The translations under genes and the position numbers were made by a program. Of a stretch of 64,000 bases of DNA, positions 51,755 through 61,392 are shown piece after piece. Source of the DNA: Coriobacteriaceae bacterium. Its GTDB lineage: Bacteria > Actinomycetota > Coriobacteriia > Coriobacteriales > Eggerthellaceae. The first letter of the stretch is position 1. Every line of letters starts with the position of its first letter. The stretch covers positions 241,036 through 305,035 of the forward strand of contig SUUE01000002.1 in the NCBI GenBank assembly GCA_015062685.1. The letters run 5' to 3'. A model generated the notes under the pieces. The model saw only the letters and a list, made by a program, of their open reading frames with translations. It searched no databases and was not told where the DNA came from.

Positions 51755-51772
51755 CCGTTCGCCGGCGAACGG
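51755..51772 (-). terminator. Perfect 18-bp palindrome after the FTR-like gene
   Basis: CCGTTCGCCGGCGAACGG is a perfect palindrome five bases after the stop of the FTR-like gene. It may end that transcript, although it has no loop and no U-run. Confidence 0.4.
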
Positions 51773-51777
51773 CGACA

Positions 51778-51981
51778 TTAGTCCCCGAGCGATTTGTAGT
51801 ACAGCAGGCAGTGGCAGAAGCCCTCGAACTCGGGATCCTTGATCTGGTCGCGGAATTCCTTGCACATGCACTTGGTGTCGTCGGTGCGCTCGACGCGACA
51901 GGGGCAATAGCCGCCGGTGCGCTCAAGGCCTTCTTTGATGGTTGCGACGATCTCTTCGTCGGGGTTGTAGCTGATCTTCAT
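51778..51981 (-). CDS. Ferredoxin-thioredoxin reductase catalytic-domain protein
   Basis: The 67-residue protein has three CxC-type motifs in order: GGYCPCRVE, TKCMCKEF and FEGFCHCLLYYKS. FTR catalytic chains use CPC, CPC and CHC motifs to hold a [4Fe-4S] cluster beside a redox-active disulfide. The spacing here is altered relative to the plant enzyme but resembles short FTR-like proteins of anaerobes. It may reduce a thioredoxin with ferredoxin electrons; trxA is elsewhere in the window. The ATG at 51981 starts the family region; a longer frame upstream has none. Confidence 0.82.
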   Translation of the reverse strand: MKISYNPDEEIVATIKEGLERTGGYCPCRVERTDDTKCMCKEFRDQIKDPEFEGFCHCLLYYKSLGD

Positions 51982-52129
51982 ACTTTGACCTCTCTCACCT
52001 ACATTTATAGCTACCTGCATAATAACAAGCAGCCGCACAAGGCCCCAAAGCGTCACGAAACCGTAGAACGGGCCGCAGAATCCACCAGCGGGCGCGCATA
52101 TAATGGCATTGGCGGAAAGGAGAACGGCT

Positions 52130-52894
52130 ATGGCAGACCCCCAGGAGAAGCTCACCTACAACGGCAAGGACGTCCCCGTCTACCGCGCGGGCATGCCCGA
52201 GGTCTTCGTGGCGCTCCAGCCGCCGCAGGCGCAGCCCTACATCATGGCCCCCACCGGCATGCACCCAGACGACATCGTGCAGTTCTTCGCGGCCCACATC
52301 CCCGAAATGGAGGAGCTGCAGGCCGACATGAGGAAGCGCTTCGCGAAAGGCTCCTACGGCAAGTGCCGCTACCAGACAGGCGATGTGGCCTACGTCATGG
52401 GCCGCCCCTTCCAGCTGCGCGTCCACCCGCTCGGCAAGGCCAACATGAAGGCCGCAGCACGCGGGCGCGCCACGGCGAAGTACTCCCTCAACCCGAACGT
52501 GAGCCTGCTCACGCTGTTCGTCGTCCACCCGAAGAACTACGACGAGGCGAAGCTCGCGTTCAACAGCTACGCCCACGACGTCATCCTGCGCAACGCTACA
52601 GGGCTCGTGCGAGACTTCTCGGCCGTGCTCACCCCGGGGCAAGAGCCGCCGACCGTGCGCATGCGCGACATGCGCGACAAGTGGACGAGCACCGACGCGG
52701 GCGCACTCTGGATATCCACCGACATCACGCCCTACCCGCCCGACTGCCTCGTGTACGTCATCCTGCGCGAGCTCAGGAAGACCGCCACCATACCCGAGGC
52801 CGACGTGGACGCCCATTGCGCGCGGATCCTGCCCGGATGGGAGGCCGCAAAGCGAACGCTCTCGGAGCGGCCCGAGCCCTACTGCCTCCAATAA
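52130..52894 (+). CDS. YgjP/WLM-type metallopeptidase-fold protein lacking the active site
   Basis: The 254-residue protein follows the YgjP (DUF45) plan. GDVAYVMGRPFQLRVHP corresponds to the usual G-x-x-x-x-LG-x-x-Y-x-L-x-V. The C-terminal MRDKWTSTDAGALWISTDITPYPPDCLVYVILRELRK corresponds to R-WGSC, then P-x-x-x-x-x-YV-HELxH. In place of the zinc motif HELCH it reads RELRK, so both zinc histidines are gone, as is the WGSC motif (KWTS). It is therefore probably not a protease. AAAGGAG precedes the ATG at 52130. It is divergent from the FTR-like gene. Confidence 0.65.
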   Translation: MADPQEKLTYNGKDVPVYRAGMPEVFVALQPPQAQPYIMAPTGMHPDDIVQFFAAHIPEMEELQADMRKRFAKGSYGKCRYQTGDVAYVMGRPFQLRVHPLGKANMKAAARGRATAKYSLNPNVSLLTLFVVHPKNYDEAKLAFNSYAHDVILRNATGLVRDFSAVLTPGQEPPTVRMRDMRDKWTSTDAGALWISTDITPYPPDCLVYVILRELRKTATIPEADVDAHCARILPGWEAAKRTLSERPEPYCLQ

Positions 52895-53092
52895 CGTCAA
52901 CATCGTGTATGAGCTGCGGAGAATACGCGTTTCGCGGGCTGCGTCTGGTAGAATCCCGACGATGAGAAAAATGCCTGGGAAATATTAGCTGTTCGAGAAA
53001 ACCTCTGGATGGAACGGAGACTAGCTCTCTGTTCCATTTTTTATGCTCCCAGCCACCCCACCAGCACACCCACCCGTAGAGAAGGAATTCAC

Positions 53093-54175
<1,083 letters not shown>

Positions 54176-54186
54176 CCCGCCCCGTC

Positions 54187-54355
54187 GCTTTCGGGCCGGG
54201 CGGGCGCCGCGCCACGCTGAGCCTAAGCGTTCGGCGAAAAACGCGAAGCAGCTGCGGAACTCGCTCGCTTCGCTCGCTCGGACAGTCCTCGCTCCCGCTT
54301 CGCGTTTTTCGCCTCACAGGCTCAGAAAGGCGCGGCGCCCGCCCGGCCCGAAAGC
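54187..54355. repeat. 169-bp compound inverted repeat between prfA and prmC
   Basis: The outer arm GCTTTCGGGCCGGGCGGGCG... (54187-54213) pairs perfectly with the end at 54329-54355. The inner arm GGCGAAAAACGCGAAGC (54233-54249) pairs with 54297-54313. Between these blocks pairing is partial (CTGAGCCT conserved). The centre (54248-54302) is the reverse complement of the 55-base core in the element at 16919-17115. Confidence 0.92.
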
Positions 54356-54398
54356 TACTATTTGCTTTTGAGAACAGCCCTGATGAGGGGAAAAGGGA

Positions 54399-55373
54399 AT
54401 GGAAGACGATATCTGGACGGTTAGGCGGATCCTTGAGTGGATCGAGGGGTATCTGGCGCAGCATGGGGATGAGAGCCCGCGCGTTTCAGCGCAGTGGCTC
54501 GTGAGCGAGGCGCTCGGGGTGTCGCGCATGCAGCTGTTCCTCGATGGCGAGCGCCCGCTTTCCGAAGACGAGCGCGCCACGCTGCGCGACTGGACGCGCC
54601 GCCGCGGACAGGGCGAGCCGCTTCAATACATCACCGGCGAATCGGCTTTCCGGCACATCACCGTCAAGGTGCGCCCTGGCGTGCTGATCCCCCGCCCCGA
54701 GACTGAGGTGCTCGTGAGCGAGGCGCTGGCACTGCTACCCGCTGCGGAAAGGCCGCAAGATTCGCTCGACCGAGAAGTGCTTCAGCAGCTTGTCGATCTC
54801 GGCGAGATCGAGAGCCGGGACCTGCCCGAAGCGACCCGCGAGCAAGACCTGCTCGTTGCCGACATCTGCACGGGGTCGGGGTGCATCGCATGCTCCATTG
54901 CCTACGAGCACCCGCGAACGCACGTGATCGCGACCGACATTTCGCCCGTTGCCGTCGAGCTCGCATGCGAGAACGCATCGGCGCTCTCGCTCGACGGGCG
55001 CATAGACGTCGTTGAATGCGACTTGGGCGACGGCATCGACCCCGCGCTCATGGGCGCATTCGACCTCGTCGTTTCCAACCCGCCCTACATTCCAACCGAC
55101 GTGCTCGCCACCATGCCGCTCGAGGTGACCGACAACGAGCCTTCGCTCGCACTCGACGGGGGCGAGGATGGCCTCGATATCTTCCGCCGTCTGCTAACCT
55201 GGTGCGGTGCGGCGCTCAAGCCCGGCGGCGGGTTCGCCTTCGAGTTGCACGAGACCTGCCTGGATGCGGCGGCAGCGCAAGCAGAGGCGGCTGGTTTCGC
55301 CAACGTGCGCATCATCCGAGATCTTGCCGACCGGCCGCGCGTGCTGACCGCGCGCCTTAACTGCAGGGAGTAG
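54399..55373 (+). CDS. prmC: Release factor glutamine methyltransferase
   Basis: PrmC methylates the GGQ glutamine of RF1 and RF2. The 324-residue protein has the helical N-terminal domain (ILEWIEGYLAQHG ... GEPLQYITGESAFRHITVKV), VLIPRPETEVLV, the SAM motif VADICTGSGCIACSIAYEHP and the catalytic VVSNPPYIPTDVL. It contains an insert of about 35 residues (ERPQDSLDREVLQQLVDLGE) before the SAM motif that is not typical. Its neighbour prfA encodes the substrate. Confidence 0.94.
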   Translation: MEDDIWTVRRILEWIEGYLAQHGDESPRVSAQWLVSEALGVSRMQLFLDGERPLSEDERATLRDWTRRRGQGEPLQYITGESAFRHITVKVRPGVLIPRPETEVLVSEALALLPAAERPQDSLDREVLQQLVDLGEIESRDLPEATREQDLLVADICTGSGCIACSIAYEHPRTHVIATDISPVAVELACENASALSLDGRIDVVECDLGDGIDPALMGAFDLVVSNPPYIPTDVLATMPLEVTDNEPSLALDGGEDGLDIFRRLLTWCGAALKPGGGFAFELHETCLDAAAAQAEAAGFANVRIIRDLADRPRVLTARLNCRE

Positions 55374-55375
55374 CC

Positions 55376-55996
55376 ATGTTGTTCGTGCTCACGGGGGAAG
55401 TGCAAACCGGTAAGACGCGCTGGCTGGAAACCCTCGTGCACGAGCTTGAGGGCGCCGGCGTCACGCCCTACGGCGTCATCGCGCCGGGCGTGTGGGCCGA
55501 CCACCGCAACGACCCGGAACCCTCCGAGCACGTGGACGCGAACGGCTTCGAGAAGCTCGGCATCGACAACGCGCTCCTCCCCTCTCACGAGCGCATCGCG
55601 TTCGCCCGGCGAGCCGACCTCGCGGAAAGCGCGAACGAGTTCGACCCGCAGAGCCAGAGCGCGCGGGCAGACCTGCACTGGCATATAAGCGACGATGCGA
55701 TCGCGCGCGTCAACGCGCATTTCAAAAAGGTCGCGCCCAGCCTTTCCGCGAAAGGCAGCAAGGGCCTCCTGATCGTGGACGAGCTCGGGCAACTCGAGCT
55801 CAAGCGAAACGGCGGCCTCACCGAAGCGGTGGCGCTGCTCGAGGCGGGCCCCTTCCCCGCCGCCGGCCACGCGCTCATCGTCGTCCGCGAAACGCTGCTC
55901 CCCCTCATCGAGGGCCACTTCGGCGGATGGGGCGAGCACGTGCGCATCGCCCCCACCGGGGAATCGCGCGCCCTGATTCTCGAATCCTTGTCTTAG
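55376..55996 (+). CDS. P-loop NTPase, THEP1-like
   Basis: The 206-residue protein starts with the P-loop LTGEVQTGKTRWLETL and has a Walker B-like GLLIVDELGQLELKRNGG, followed by GHALIVVRETLLPL. This order and size resemble nucleoside-triphosphatase THEP1-type proteins, which hydrolyse nucleotides in vitro and have no clear role. The insert HVDANGFEKLGIDNALLPSHERIAFARR in the middle may bind the substrate. It begins two bases after prmC. Confidence 0.7.
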   Translation: MLFVLTGEVQTGKTRWLETLVHELEGAGVTPYGVIAPGVWADHRNDPEPSEHVDANGFEKLGIDNALLPSHERIAFARRADLAESANEFDPQSQSARADLHWHISDDAIARVNAHFKKVAPSLSAKGSKGLLIVDELGQLELKRNGGLTEAVALLEAGPFPAAGHALIVVRETLLPLIEGHFGGWGEHVRIAPTGESRALILESLS

Positions 55997-56003
55997 CGAC
56001 CGC

Positions 56004-57161
56004 TCAAACCTCTCGAGCCAAACGGATCTCGACGACGGAAACGATTCTGGCTGCTCCGCCGCCCGAAGCAAGGGAGCGATGGAGCTTGGCTGCGGATTCA
56101 GAAAAAGCTTCTTCCACCATAACGCGCTGACATGCACCTTTGAGAACGTTCGCATCGAAGGAATCGAGCTTCAAGCCAGCGCCGGCCCCCTGGACGCTCT
56201 CGGCATTGTAGATGCGCTCGAAAACGCGGCCAGGGACGATGACTTGGGGTACGGCGTTCGCAATCGCGTCCATCGTCGAGTTCTGCCCACCATGGTGCAC
56301 GAAGCAACGAGCCTGCGGTAGAAGTTCGGCGAAATCGAAGCGCGGCGCGAAATGCACCGAGCCCTCGCTGCGCTCCTCACCGCAGCCCGCCACGTACACG
56401 TCGCAGCCGCAACCGCCCAAGACATCCACAACGACGCGCTCGACTCTGCCCTGCGGCACCGAACCCGCCCCGAGATAGACCAGGATGCAGTCGCGTTCCG
56501 TGCCCTCAAGCTTCGGCGGCTCGCGCAAGAAGCCGACGAACTCGACGCCTTTCCTTTCGATGGGCTCGAGCTCGTAGCTGCTCGGAACGAACCTCACATC
56601 GAGCCAATCGAAAAGCTCGAGCGACGAGACAATGCTGGGAAGCCCGAGCTCGCCGACAAGCTTCCTCACGCCGCCCGCCTTGCCGATATCGCTCGCATAC
56701 GATACTTGCGTGGTGAACGAGAAGCTCCCGAACACGGGAACGCCAAGAGCGCGGGCGGCAATGATGGCCGGGAGGTTGTACTCCGAATAGATCGCATCGA
56801 TGCGCCGATCGGCGGCGATTTCGCAAATCGCCTCGACGCTCGCCCGCTCGTAGCCGTATGCGAGCGCGCCCGTGAGCCATAGCACCTCTTCGAAACTGCT
56901 TACAGGCTTCCTCCCCGCGATGCCCAGCTTCTCGGCCACGGGGAACGTCCGCGACGAGATGGCCCGCGGCAACCCGAGCGGGGACGGCGCTGGAAGCTGG
57001 CAGGTGTCCGACACGCACGGGCTCACGCAGTTGCCGTCTTCGGCCACCCCGAGCGCCACGTGATGTCCCGCCCGCTCGAAGGCCCCTGCAATAGCCTGCG
57101 CGCGGCTCCACGGCCCGCTCATGCGAGACAATGCGAACATCGGGACAACGAGCACGTTCAT
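56004..57161 (-). CDS. Glycosyltransferase, UGT/MGT-like (GT1 type)
   Basis: The 385-residue protein begins MNVLVVPMFALSRMSGPWSRAQAIAGAF. It ends with the nucleotide-sugar-binding signature CFVHHGGQNSTMDAIANAVPQVIVPGRVFERIYNAESV, typical of the GT-B fold family 1 (HxGxNS and P...D/E positions). The N-terminal domain would bind the acceptor, which cannot be predicted. The ATG at 57161 matches the family start and has AAGGGG upstream. It is convergent with the NTPase gene; the upstream gap holds a large palindrome. Confidence 0.82.
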   Translation of the reverse strand: MNVLVVPMFALSRMSGPWSRAQAIAGAFERAGHHVALGVAEDGNCVSPCVSDTCQLPAPSPLGLPRAISSRTFPVAEKLGIAGRKPVSSFEEVLWLTGALAYGYERASVEAICEIAADRRIDAIYSEYNLPAIIAARALGVPVFGSFSFTTQVSYASDIGKAGGVRKLVGELGLPSIVSSLELFDWLDVRFVPSSYELEPIERKGVEFVGFLREPPKLEGTERDCILVYLGAGSVPQGRVERVVVDVLGGCGCDVYVAGCGEERSEGSVHFAPRFDFAELLPQARCFVHHGGQNSTMDAIANAVPQVIVPGRVFERIYNAESVQGAGAGLKLDSFDANVLKGACQRVMVEEAFSESAAKLHRSLASGGGAARIVSVVEIRLAREV

Positions 57162-57285
57162 GAGCGCCCCTTCCTCCTCTTCCCGCACTTCCGCACACGC
57201 ACTTCAGCCAAGCGCGGTATCGCGCCACGCGATCGTACACTAAGGCTGTTTCACGCCATCGTACAACGTTTTCCAGATTTCATGG

Positions 57286-57396
57286 CACGATATCGCCCTT
57301 GTGTACGGGTTCGGAAGCCCCGTTGGCATGATATGGCGTACATGTACGGCATATCATGCCAACGGGTCGCGCAGTAAGCCCATATTGCGCCATGAA
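57286..57396. repeat. Large palindrome upstream of the glycosyltransferase gene
   Basis: CCCGTTGGCATGATATG (57319-57335) and CATATCATGCCAACGGG (57350-57366) are exact complements. The 14-base centre contains the palindrome CGTACATGTACG, so 48 bases pair with a single G-G mismatch. Outside, TTTCATGGC (near 57288) and GCCATGAAA (near 57388) add a weaker outer arm. The 308-base gap 57162-57469 holds this element and no gene. Confidence 0.88.
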
Positions 57397-57469
57397 ACCC
57401 TAATCTTCCTGCACGGTGGCGCAATAGGCCCTCGTGCGCGGATGCAACCGCACGGGCAGCGACGAGCGC

Positions 57470-58258
57470 TTACCGTCTCTTGCCAATCTCGACGCTCGGC
57501 ACGCATACGCGCACCTTGTCGTCGTAGAGCGAGTTCACTTCCACGTCCACGCCGTAGATCTTGCTGATGAGCTCGGCCGTGATGGTCTGCTTCGGCTCGC
57601 CGTAGGCCAAGATGCCGCCCTCGTGCAGCACGAGCGTCTTGTCGGCATAGAGGAACGCCTGGTCCGGCTGGTGCGTTGACTGGATGATGGTAAGGCCGTC
57701 CTCGGCGAGCTGGCGCACGCACGACAGCACGCGCACCGTGTTGCCGTAGTCGAGCGCCGACGTGGGCTCGTCCATGATGATCGTGCTCGCGTTCTGCGCC
57801 AGCGCACGCGCTATGAGCACGAGCTGCTGCTCGCCGCCGGATATGCGCGTGTAGGGGCGTTCCGCCAGGAAGCCGATCCCCACCCGCTCGAGCGCTGCGT
57901 GGGCGCGCTCTAGGTCGGAGCCCTTCGGCGAGAAAAGCACGCCGGAACCGGCACCCGAGCTCATGAGCACCACGTCGATGACGTCGTAGTCGTAGATGGG
58001 CTTGTGCGATTGCGGGATGAAGGCCATCTCGCGCGCACGCTCGCGAATGCTCAACGAGCGGATGTCCTTGCCGTTGACGACGATCGTTCCCTTGTAGGCG
58101 CGGTTCAGCCCCAGGATGCAGCGGAAGAGCGTGGACTTGCCCGTGCCGTTCGGCCCGAGCACGTTCACGAGCGTGCCCTCCGGCACCTCGAACGATATGC
58201 CGTCGAGCACCCGATGCGCCCCGTAGGAAAAACTCAGGTTGTCAACCTTCACGCTCAT
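57470..58258 (-). CDS. Iron-type ABC transporter ATP-binding protein (FecE-like)
   Basis: The 262-residue ATPase has Walker A LGPNGTGKSTL, the Q-loop FIPQSHK, the signature ISGGEQQLVLIARALAQ, Walker B TIIMDEPTSALD and the switch STHQPDQ. Its size and sequence fit the FecE/BtuD group that powers iron-siderophore, haem or cobalamin import. Its ATG overlaps the permease stop by four bases (ATGA), so translation is coupled. It is the last gene of the operon. Confidence 0.92.
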   Translation of the reverse strand: MSVKVDNLSFSYGAHRVLDGISFEVPEGTLVNVLGPNGTGKSTLFRCILGLNRAYKGTIVVNGKDIRSLSIRERAREMAFIPQSHKPIYDYDVIDVVLMSSGAGSGVLFSPKGSDLERAHAALERVGIGFLAERPYTRISGGEQQLVLIARALAQNASTIIMDEPTSALDYGNTVRVLSCVRQLAEDGLTIIQSTHQPDQAFLYADKTLVLHEGGILAYGEPKQTITAELISKIYGVDVEVNSLYDDKVRVCVPSVEIGKRR

Positions 58259-59307
58259 TTCCTCCTCCCTTCCCTCGTGATGAGGTAGAGGAAGAACGGC
58301 GCGCCGATGAAAGCCGTGAGGATGCCTATGGGGATCTCGGACGTCGTCACGAGCCGCGAGACATCGTCCACGAGCAGCAGGAACCCGGCGCCCATGAGCA
58401 TGCTGGCGGGCAGGAGCTTGCGGTAATCGCAACCGATCAGCATGCGTGCCAAGTGCGGAATGACGAGCCCCACCCAACCGATGATGCCCGTCACGGCGAC
58501 GCTCGCCGCCGTGATGAGCGTCGCCGCGATGATGATGACGAGCCGCAGGCGCTTCGTGTTGACGCCCATGGTCGAGGCCTCGTCGTCGCCCATTGTGAGG
58601 AGGTTGATGCGCCAGCGCAGGGCGAGCAGCACCGCGAGCCCGATGGCCATCGGCGCCGCGACCATCGAGATATCGGAAGGCTTCGCGCTCGTGAGGCTGC
58701 CCATGAGCCAGTAGGTAATGGCAGGCAGCTGGTCGGTCGGGTCGGCCACGAGCTTCGTGAACGACACGCCAGCCGAGAACAGGGAGCTCACCATGACGCC
58801 CGCGAGCACCACCGTGAGCACCTGGTTGCCGCGAGCCGCCTGGGCCACCACCACAACGATGACGACGGTGATAATGGCGAAGCCGAACGCGAGAAGCGAC
58901 ACGCCGAAGCTCGCGAACCCCAGCAATATGGCAACCGCGGCACCGAGCGCGGCCCCTTGCGAAGCACCTAGGATGTCGGGGGAAACGAGCGGGTTCTGGA
59001 ACGTTCCCTGATAAGCTGCGCCGGCGGTGGCGAGGCAGCACCCCACTAGCATGGCGAGCACCACGCGCGGCAAGCGCACGTTGAAGAAGATCGTTGCCTC
59101 CCGTTCGGTCCAGAACGGGTCGATGGGGAAAACGTTGCCCGCGAGCATGCCGACGACCTTGTCGGGGCTTATCGGATACCTCCCCACCAGGAACGAGAGC
59201 AAGCCGAGCACGACGAGCACGACCGCGAGGCAAACCAAGATGATATCGGCCCTGTGCCCGCGCCGAGTTTTTCGCGGGCACGTTATGTCTTCGCGCTTTT
59301 CGCTCAT
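58255..59307 (-). CDS. FecCD family ABC transporter permease
   Basis: The 350-residue protein has about ten hydrophobic segments and family motifs LPRVVLAMLVGCCLATAGAAYQGTFQNPLVSPDILGAS, RRLVIIIAATLIT-like RLVIIIAATLITAASVAVTGIIGWVGLVIPHLARML and GADYRKLLPASMLMGAGFLLLVDDVSR-like CDYRKLLPASMLMGAGFLLL. It forms the membrane channel for a metal-chelate importer. It follows the DUF364 gene by 18 bases. Confidence 0.93.
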   Translation of the reverse strand: MSEKREDITCPRKTRRGHRADIILVCLAVVLVVLGLLSFLVGRYPISPDKVVGMLAGNVFPIDPFWTEREATIFFNVRLPRVVLAMLVGCCLATAGAAYQGTFQNPLVSPDILGASQGAALGAAVAILLGFASFGVSLLAFGFAIITVVIVVVVAQAARGNQVLTVVLAGVMVSSLFSAGVSFTKLVADPTDQLPAITYWLMGSLTSAKPSDISMVAAPMAIGLAVLLALRWRINLLTMGDDEASTMGVNTKRLRLVIIIAATLITAASVAVTGIIGWVGLVIPHLARMLIGCDYRKLLPASMLMGAGFLLLVDDVSRLVTTSEIPIGILTAFIGAPFFLYLITREGRRK

Positions 59308-59325
59308 TCAACACCAACCGGCCCG

Positions 59326-60111
59326 CTACTTCGCGCGGATCGAGCACATCTGCAGCGCTTCGCCGAAGAACTGCCCGGCACCCGTCTTCACCGCGAACTT
59401 CGTCTTCTCCGGGTCTGCGACGACGCTGCCCGCGAGCATGTCGACGCCCCGCTCGAAGAGCACCGGCGACATGACGACCGACGGCCCCACCATGATGGTC
59501 GTCACGCCCTCGGCCAGGGCGAGCAAACGCGGCGCCGTCTTGTTGATGATCGTCACGCCGGTCATGAACAGGTAGTCCTGCTCCGGGATGACGTACTCGC
59601 ACGCGGGGTCGGGTGTGTCCCCGTCCCGCGGGTTGCGTTCGAGCACCGTGAGCTCGGCGTATTCCGCAATGCGGTCGACGTGCGGGAAATGGCCCACGAC
59701 CGTCACCTTCGCATCGCCCTTGGCCGCAATCTCCGGACGGTAGAGCTCGAACGCGTCGATCTTGCGCACCGTTCCATCGGGCAGGTCAACCGCCTCGTCG
59801 TATGTGGCGCCAAGCGCATCGGTCAATTCGCGACGCGCGTACCAGGCGTTGAGCGCCGCGATGCCGATCGAAGCCTCCTCGAAGCACCACGATTTCGCGA
59901 GCGCCGCCGCTTCGCGCAGCGAGAGCCCCCGCAAATCGCGCTTGTCGTTGCGCGAGGACCCGCCGCGCGTCGTGAACGACACGCCCATTCCGCACTCGGC
60001 CTCGAGGTAGGACCAATGGGTGCCCAAGCAGTAGTCGGTTACGAGCACGTCATCGGGCACCCCTGCGATGAGCTCGTCGTACAGATTCCAAGGCGACACG
60101 TTCTCCGCCAT
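59326..60111 (-). CDS. DUF364 protein (putative heavy-metal chelation domain)
   Basis: The 261-residue protein begins MAENVSPWNLYDELIAGVPDDVLV and has YCLGTHWSYLEAE, GMGVSFTTRG, a Rossmann-like VTVVGHFPHVDRIAE and the late TIINKTAPRLLALAEGVTTIMVGPSV. This is the order of the DUF4213/DUF364 pair, thought to bind metals or metal chelates. Such genes often sit in FecCD-type operons, as here, between the substrate-binding and permease genes. It could release or sense the imported metal, but no activity is proven. The ATG at 60111 follows AAAGGGG. Confidence 0.85.
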   Translation of the reverse strand: MAENVSPWNLYDELIAGVPDDVLVTDYCLGTHWSYLEAECGMGVSFTTRGGSSRNDKRDLRGLSLREAAALAKSWCFEEASIGIAALNAWYARRELTDALGATYDEAVDLPDGTVRKIDAFELYRPEIAAKGDAKVTVVGHFPHVDRIAEYAELTVLERNPRDGDTPDPACEYVIPEQDYLFMTGVTIINKTAPRLLALAEGVTTIMVGPSVVMSPVLFERGVDMLAGSVVADPEKTKFAVKTGAGQFFGEALQMCSIRAK

Positions 60112-60187
60112 GATTCCCCTTTCTAAAGTGACCCCGCCGAAGCGGGACCGCATGCTATTTCGCTTGCGCTTCCCTTCGCACCTCGTG

Positions 60188-61339
60188 CTACTTCTTGGGC
60201 ACGGAATTCGCGATGAGCTTCTCGCACTCCGCATCGCTCATGTCGTAGCCGTAGAACGTCTTGTAGTAGCCCTTCACCGTATCGGCAATGCCGTCCTTGA
60301 ACTTGCTCGGGTAGCACAGGCGCGCGAACCACTGGTAGCCGAGCACCTGGTTCACGCCCGGAGGCGACGAGATCCAGTTGTACGGCTCGCCCGGCACGGC
60401 GTAGTAGTTGCCGCTGGAGATGGCCGCGAGGGTCTTCCAGGCATCGTCGTTACCGACGGTGTCGTAGATGCTGCCCGGAGCGAAGATGATCATCTGGGGA
60501 TCCCACATGGCGATCTGCTCGAAGCTCGACTCGTTGCCCAAGCCCGAACCGCTCGCCTTCTCCACCTCCGCGACATTGGTCGCCACGCGATCGACCACGG
60601 TGCCCTGGAACGAGCCCTTGGCCATGACGTTCAGGCCCGCGTCACCGAGCAGGTAGAGCACTTTCACGCGGTCGGCTTCGGGAACGGACGCGATGGCGTC
60701 GGTCGTCTCCTTGTAGGCCTTGGCGCAGTAATCGGCCAGCTCGTTCGCGCGGTCCTGCACGCCCAGCAGCTCGCCGAGCTTCTTGTAGGCCTCGTCATAG
60801 CTGTCGAACGATGCCTCGATGTGCACGCACGGGATGCCGGTCGATTCCTGGATGGCATCCATGTCCTCGACGATGGTCTTCTTCGCCTCTCCGATGTCGA
60901 TGATCACCTGAGGATCCGCGTTTGCGACGGCTTCCTTGTTGAAGTCGCCCTTGCCGCCGTAGATCTGGCCGTATACCGGCAGGTTCGCGTAATCGGAACC
61001 AACGTACTTCGCCTCGGTGTCGGAGAGCTTGTTGGACAGACCAACCATCTTCTCCGGAGCGAGCGTGAACATGAACATCTGCGAAATGGGCCCGGTGATC
61101 GCAACGCGCTCGATCTTCGCGGGCAGCTCCACCGTGCGGCCCGCCGAATCCGTGAACGAAACCGTACCGCTCGCCTTCGCCTCGCTCGAGGAGCTCGCCG
61201 CCTGCGACCCGCTCGCCGAGCCGCTGGCCGGCCCGCTCGCCGTCGAAGCGCTCGAGCCGCACCCCGCGAGCGCCAACACCGCTGCGCAGCAAAGTGCAAC
61301 GCATGCGGCAACCAACCATTTCTTCCCCTTTTGTCTCAT
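60188..61339 (-). CDS. Iron-type ABC transporter substrate-binding lipoprotein
   Basis: The 383-residue protein starts with a lipoprotein signal (KKWLVAACVALCCAAVLALAGC) and a Ser/Ala-rich linker. A periplasmic-binding fold of the FepB/BtuF type follows (GRTVELPAKIERVAITGPISQMFMFTLAPEKMVGLS, VANADPQVIIDIGE, WDPQMIIFAPGS). It catches a metal chelate for the downstream permease and ATPase. It is the first gene of the operon and is preceded by a Fur-like palindrome. Confidence 0.9.
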   Translation of the reverse strand: MRQKGKKWLVAACVALCCAAVLALAGCGSSASTASGPASGSASGSQAASSSSEAKASGTVSFTDSAGRTVELPAKIERVAITGPISQMFMFTLAPEKMVGLSNKLSDTEAKYVGSDYANLPVYGQIYGGKGDFNKEAVANADPQVIIDIGEAKKTIVEDMDAIQESTGIPCVHIEASFDSYDEAYKKLGELLGVQDRANELADYCAKAYKETTDAIASVPEADRVKVLYLLGDAGLNVMAKGSFQGTVVDRVATNVAEVEKASGSGLGNESSFEQIAMWDPQMIIFAPGSIYDTVGNDDAWKTLAAISSGNYYAVPGEPYNWISSPPGVNQVLGYQWFARLCYPSKFKDGIADTVKGYYKTFYGYDMSDAECEKLIANSVPKK

Positions 61340-61373
61340 CCCATCTCCTTATACCGTTCCTTTATCTTTCGTT

Positions 61374-61392
61374 GCGAATCATTCTGATTCGC
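61374..61392. promoter_or_regulatory. 19-bp metalloregulator-like operator
   Basis: GCGAATCA-TTC-TGATTCGC is a perfect 8-3-8 dyad, 35 bases before the substrate-binding gene. Its length and AT-rich centre resemble Fur- or DtxR-family boxes. A TATCAT/CATAAT-like -10 lies just upstream near 61400-61410 on the minus strand, so a bound repressor would block transcription. Confidence 0.65.
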
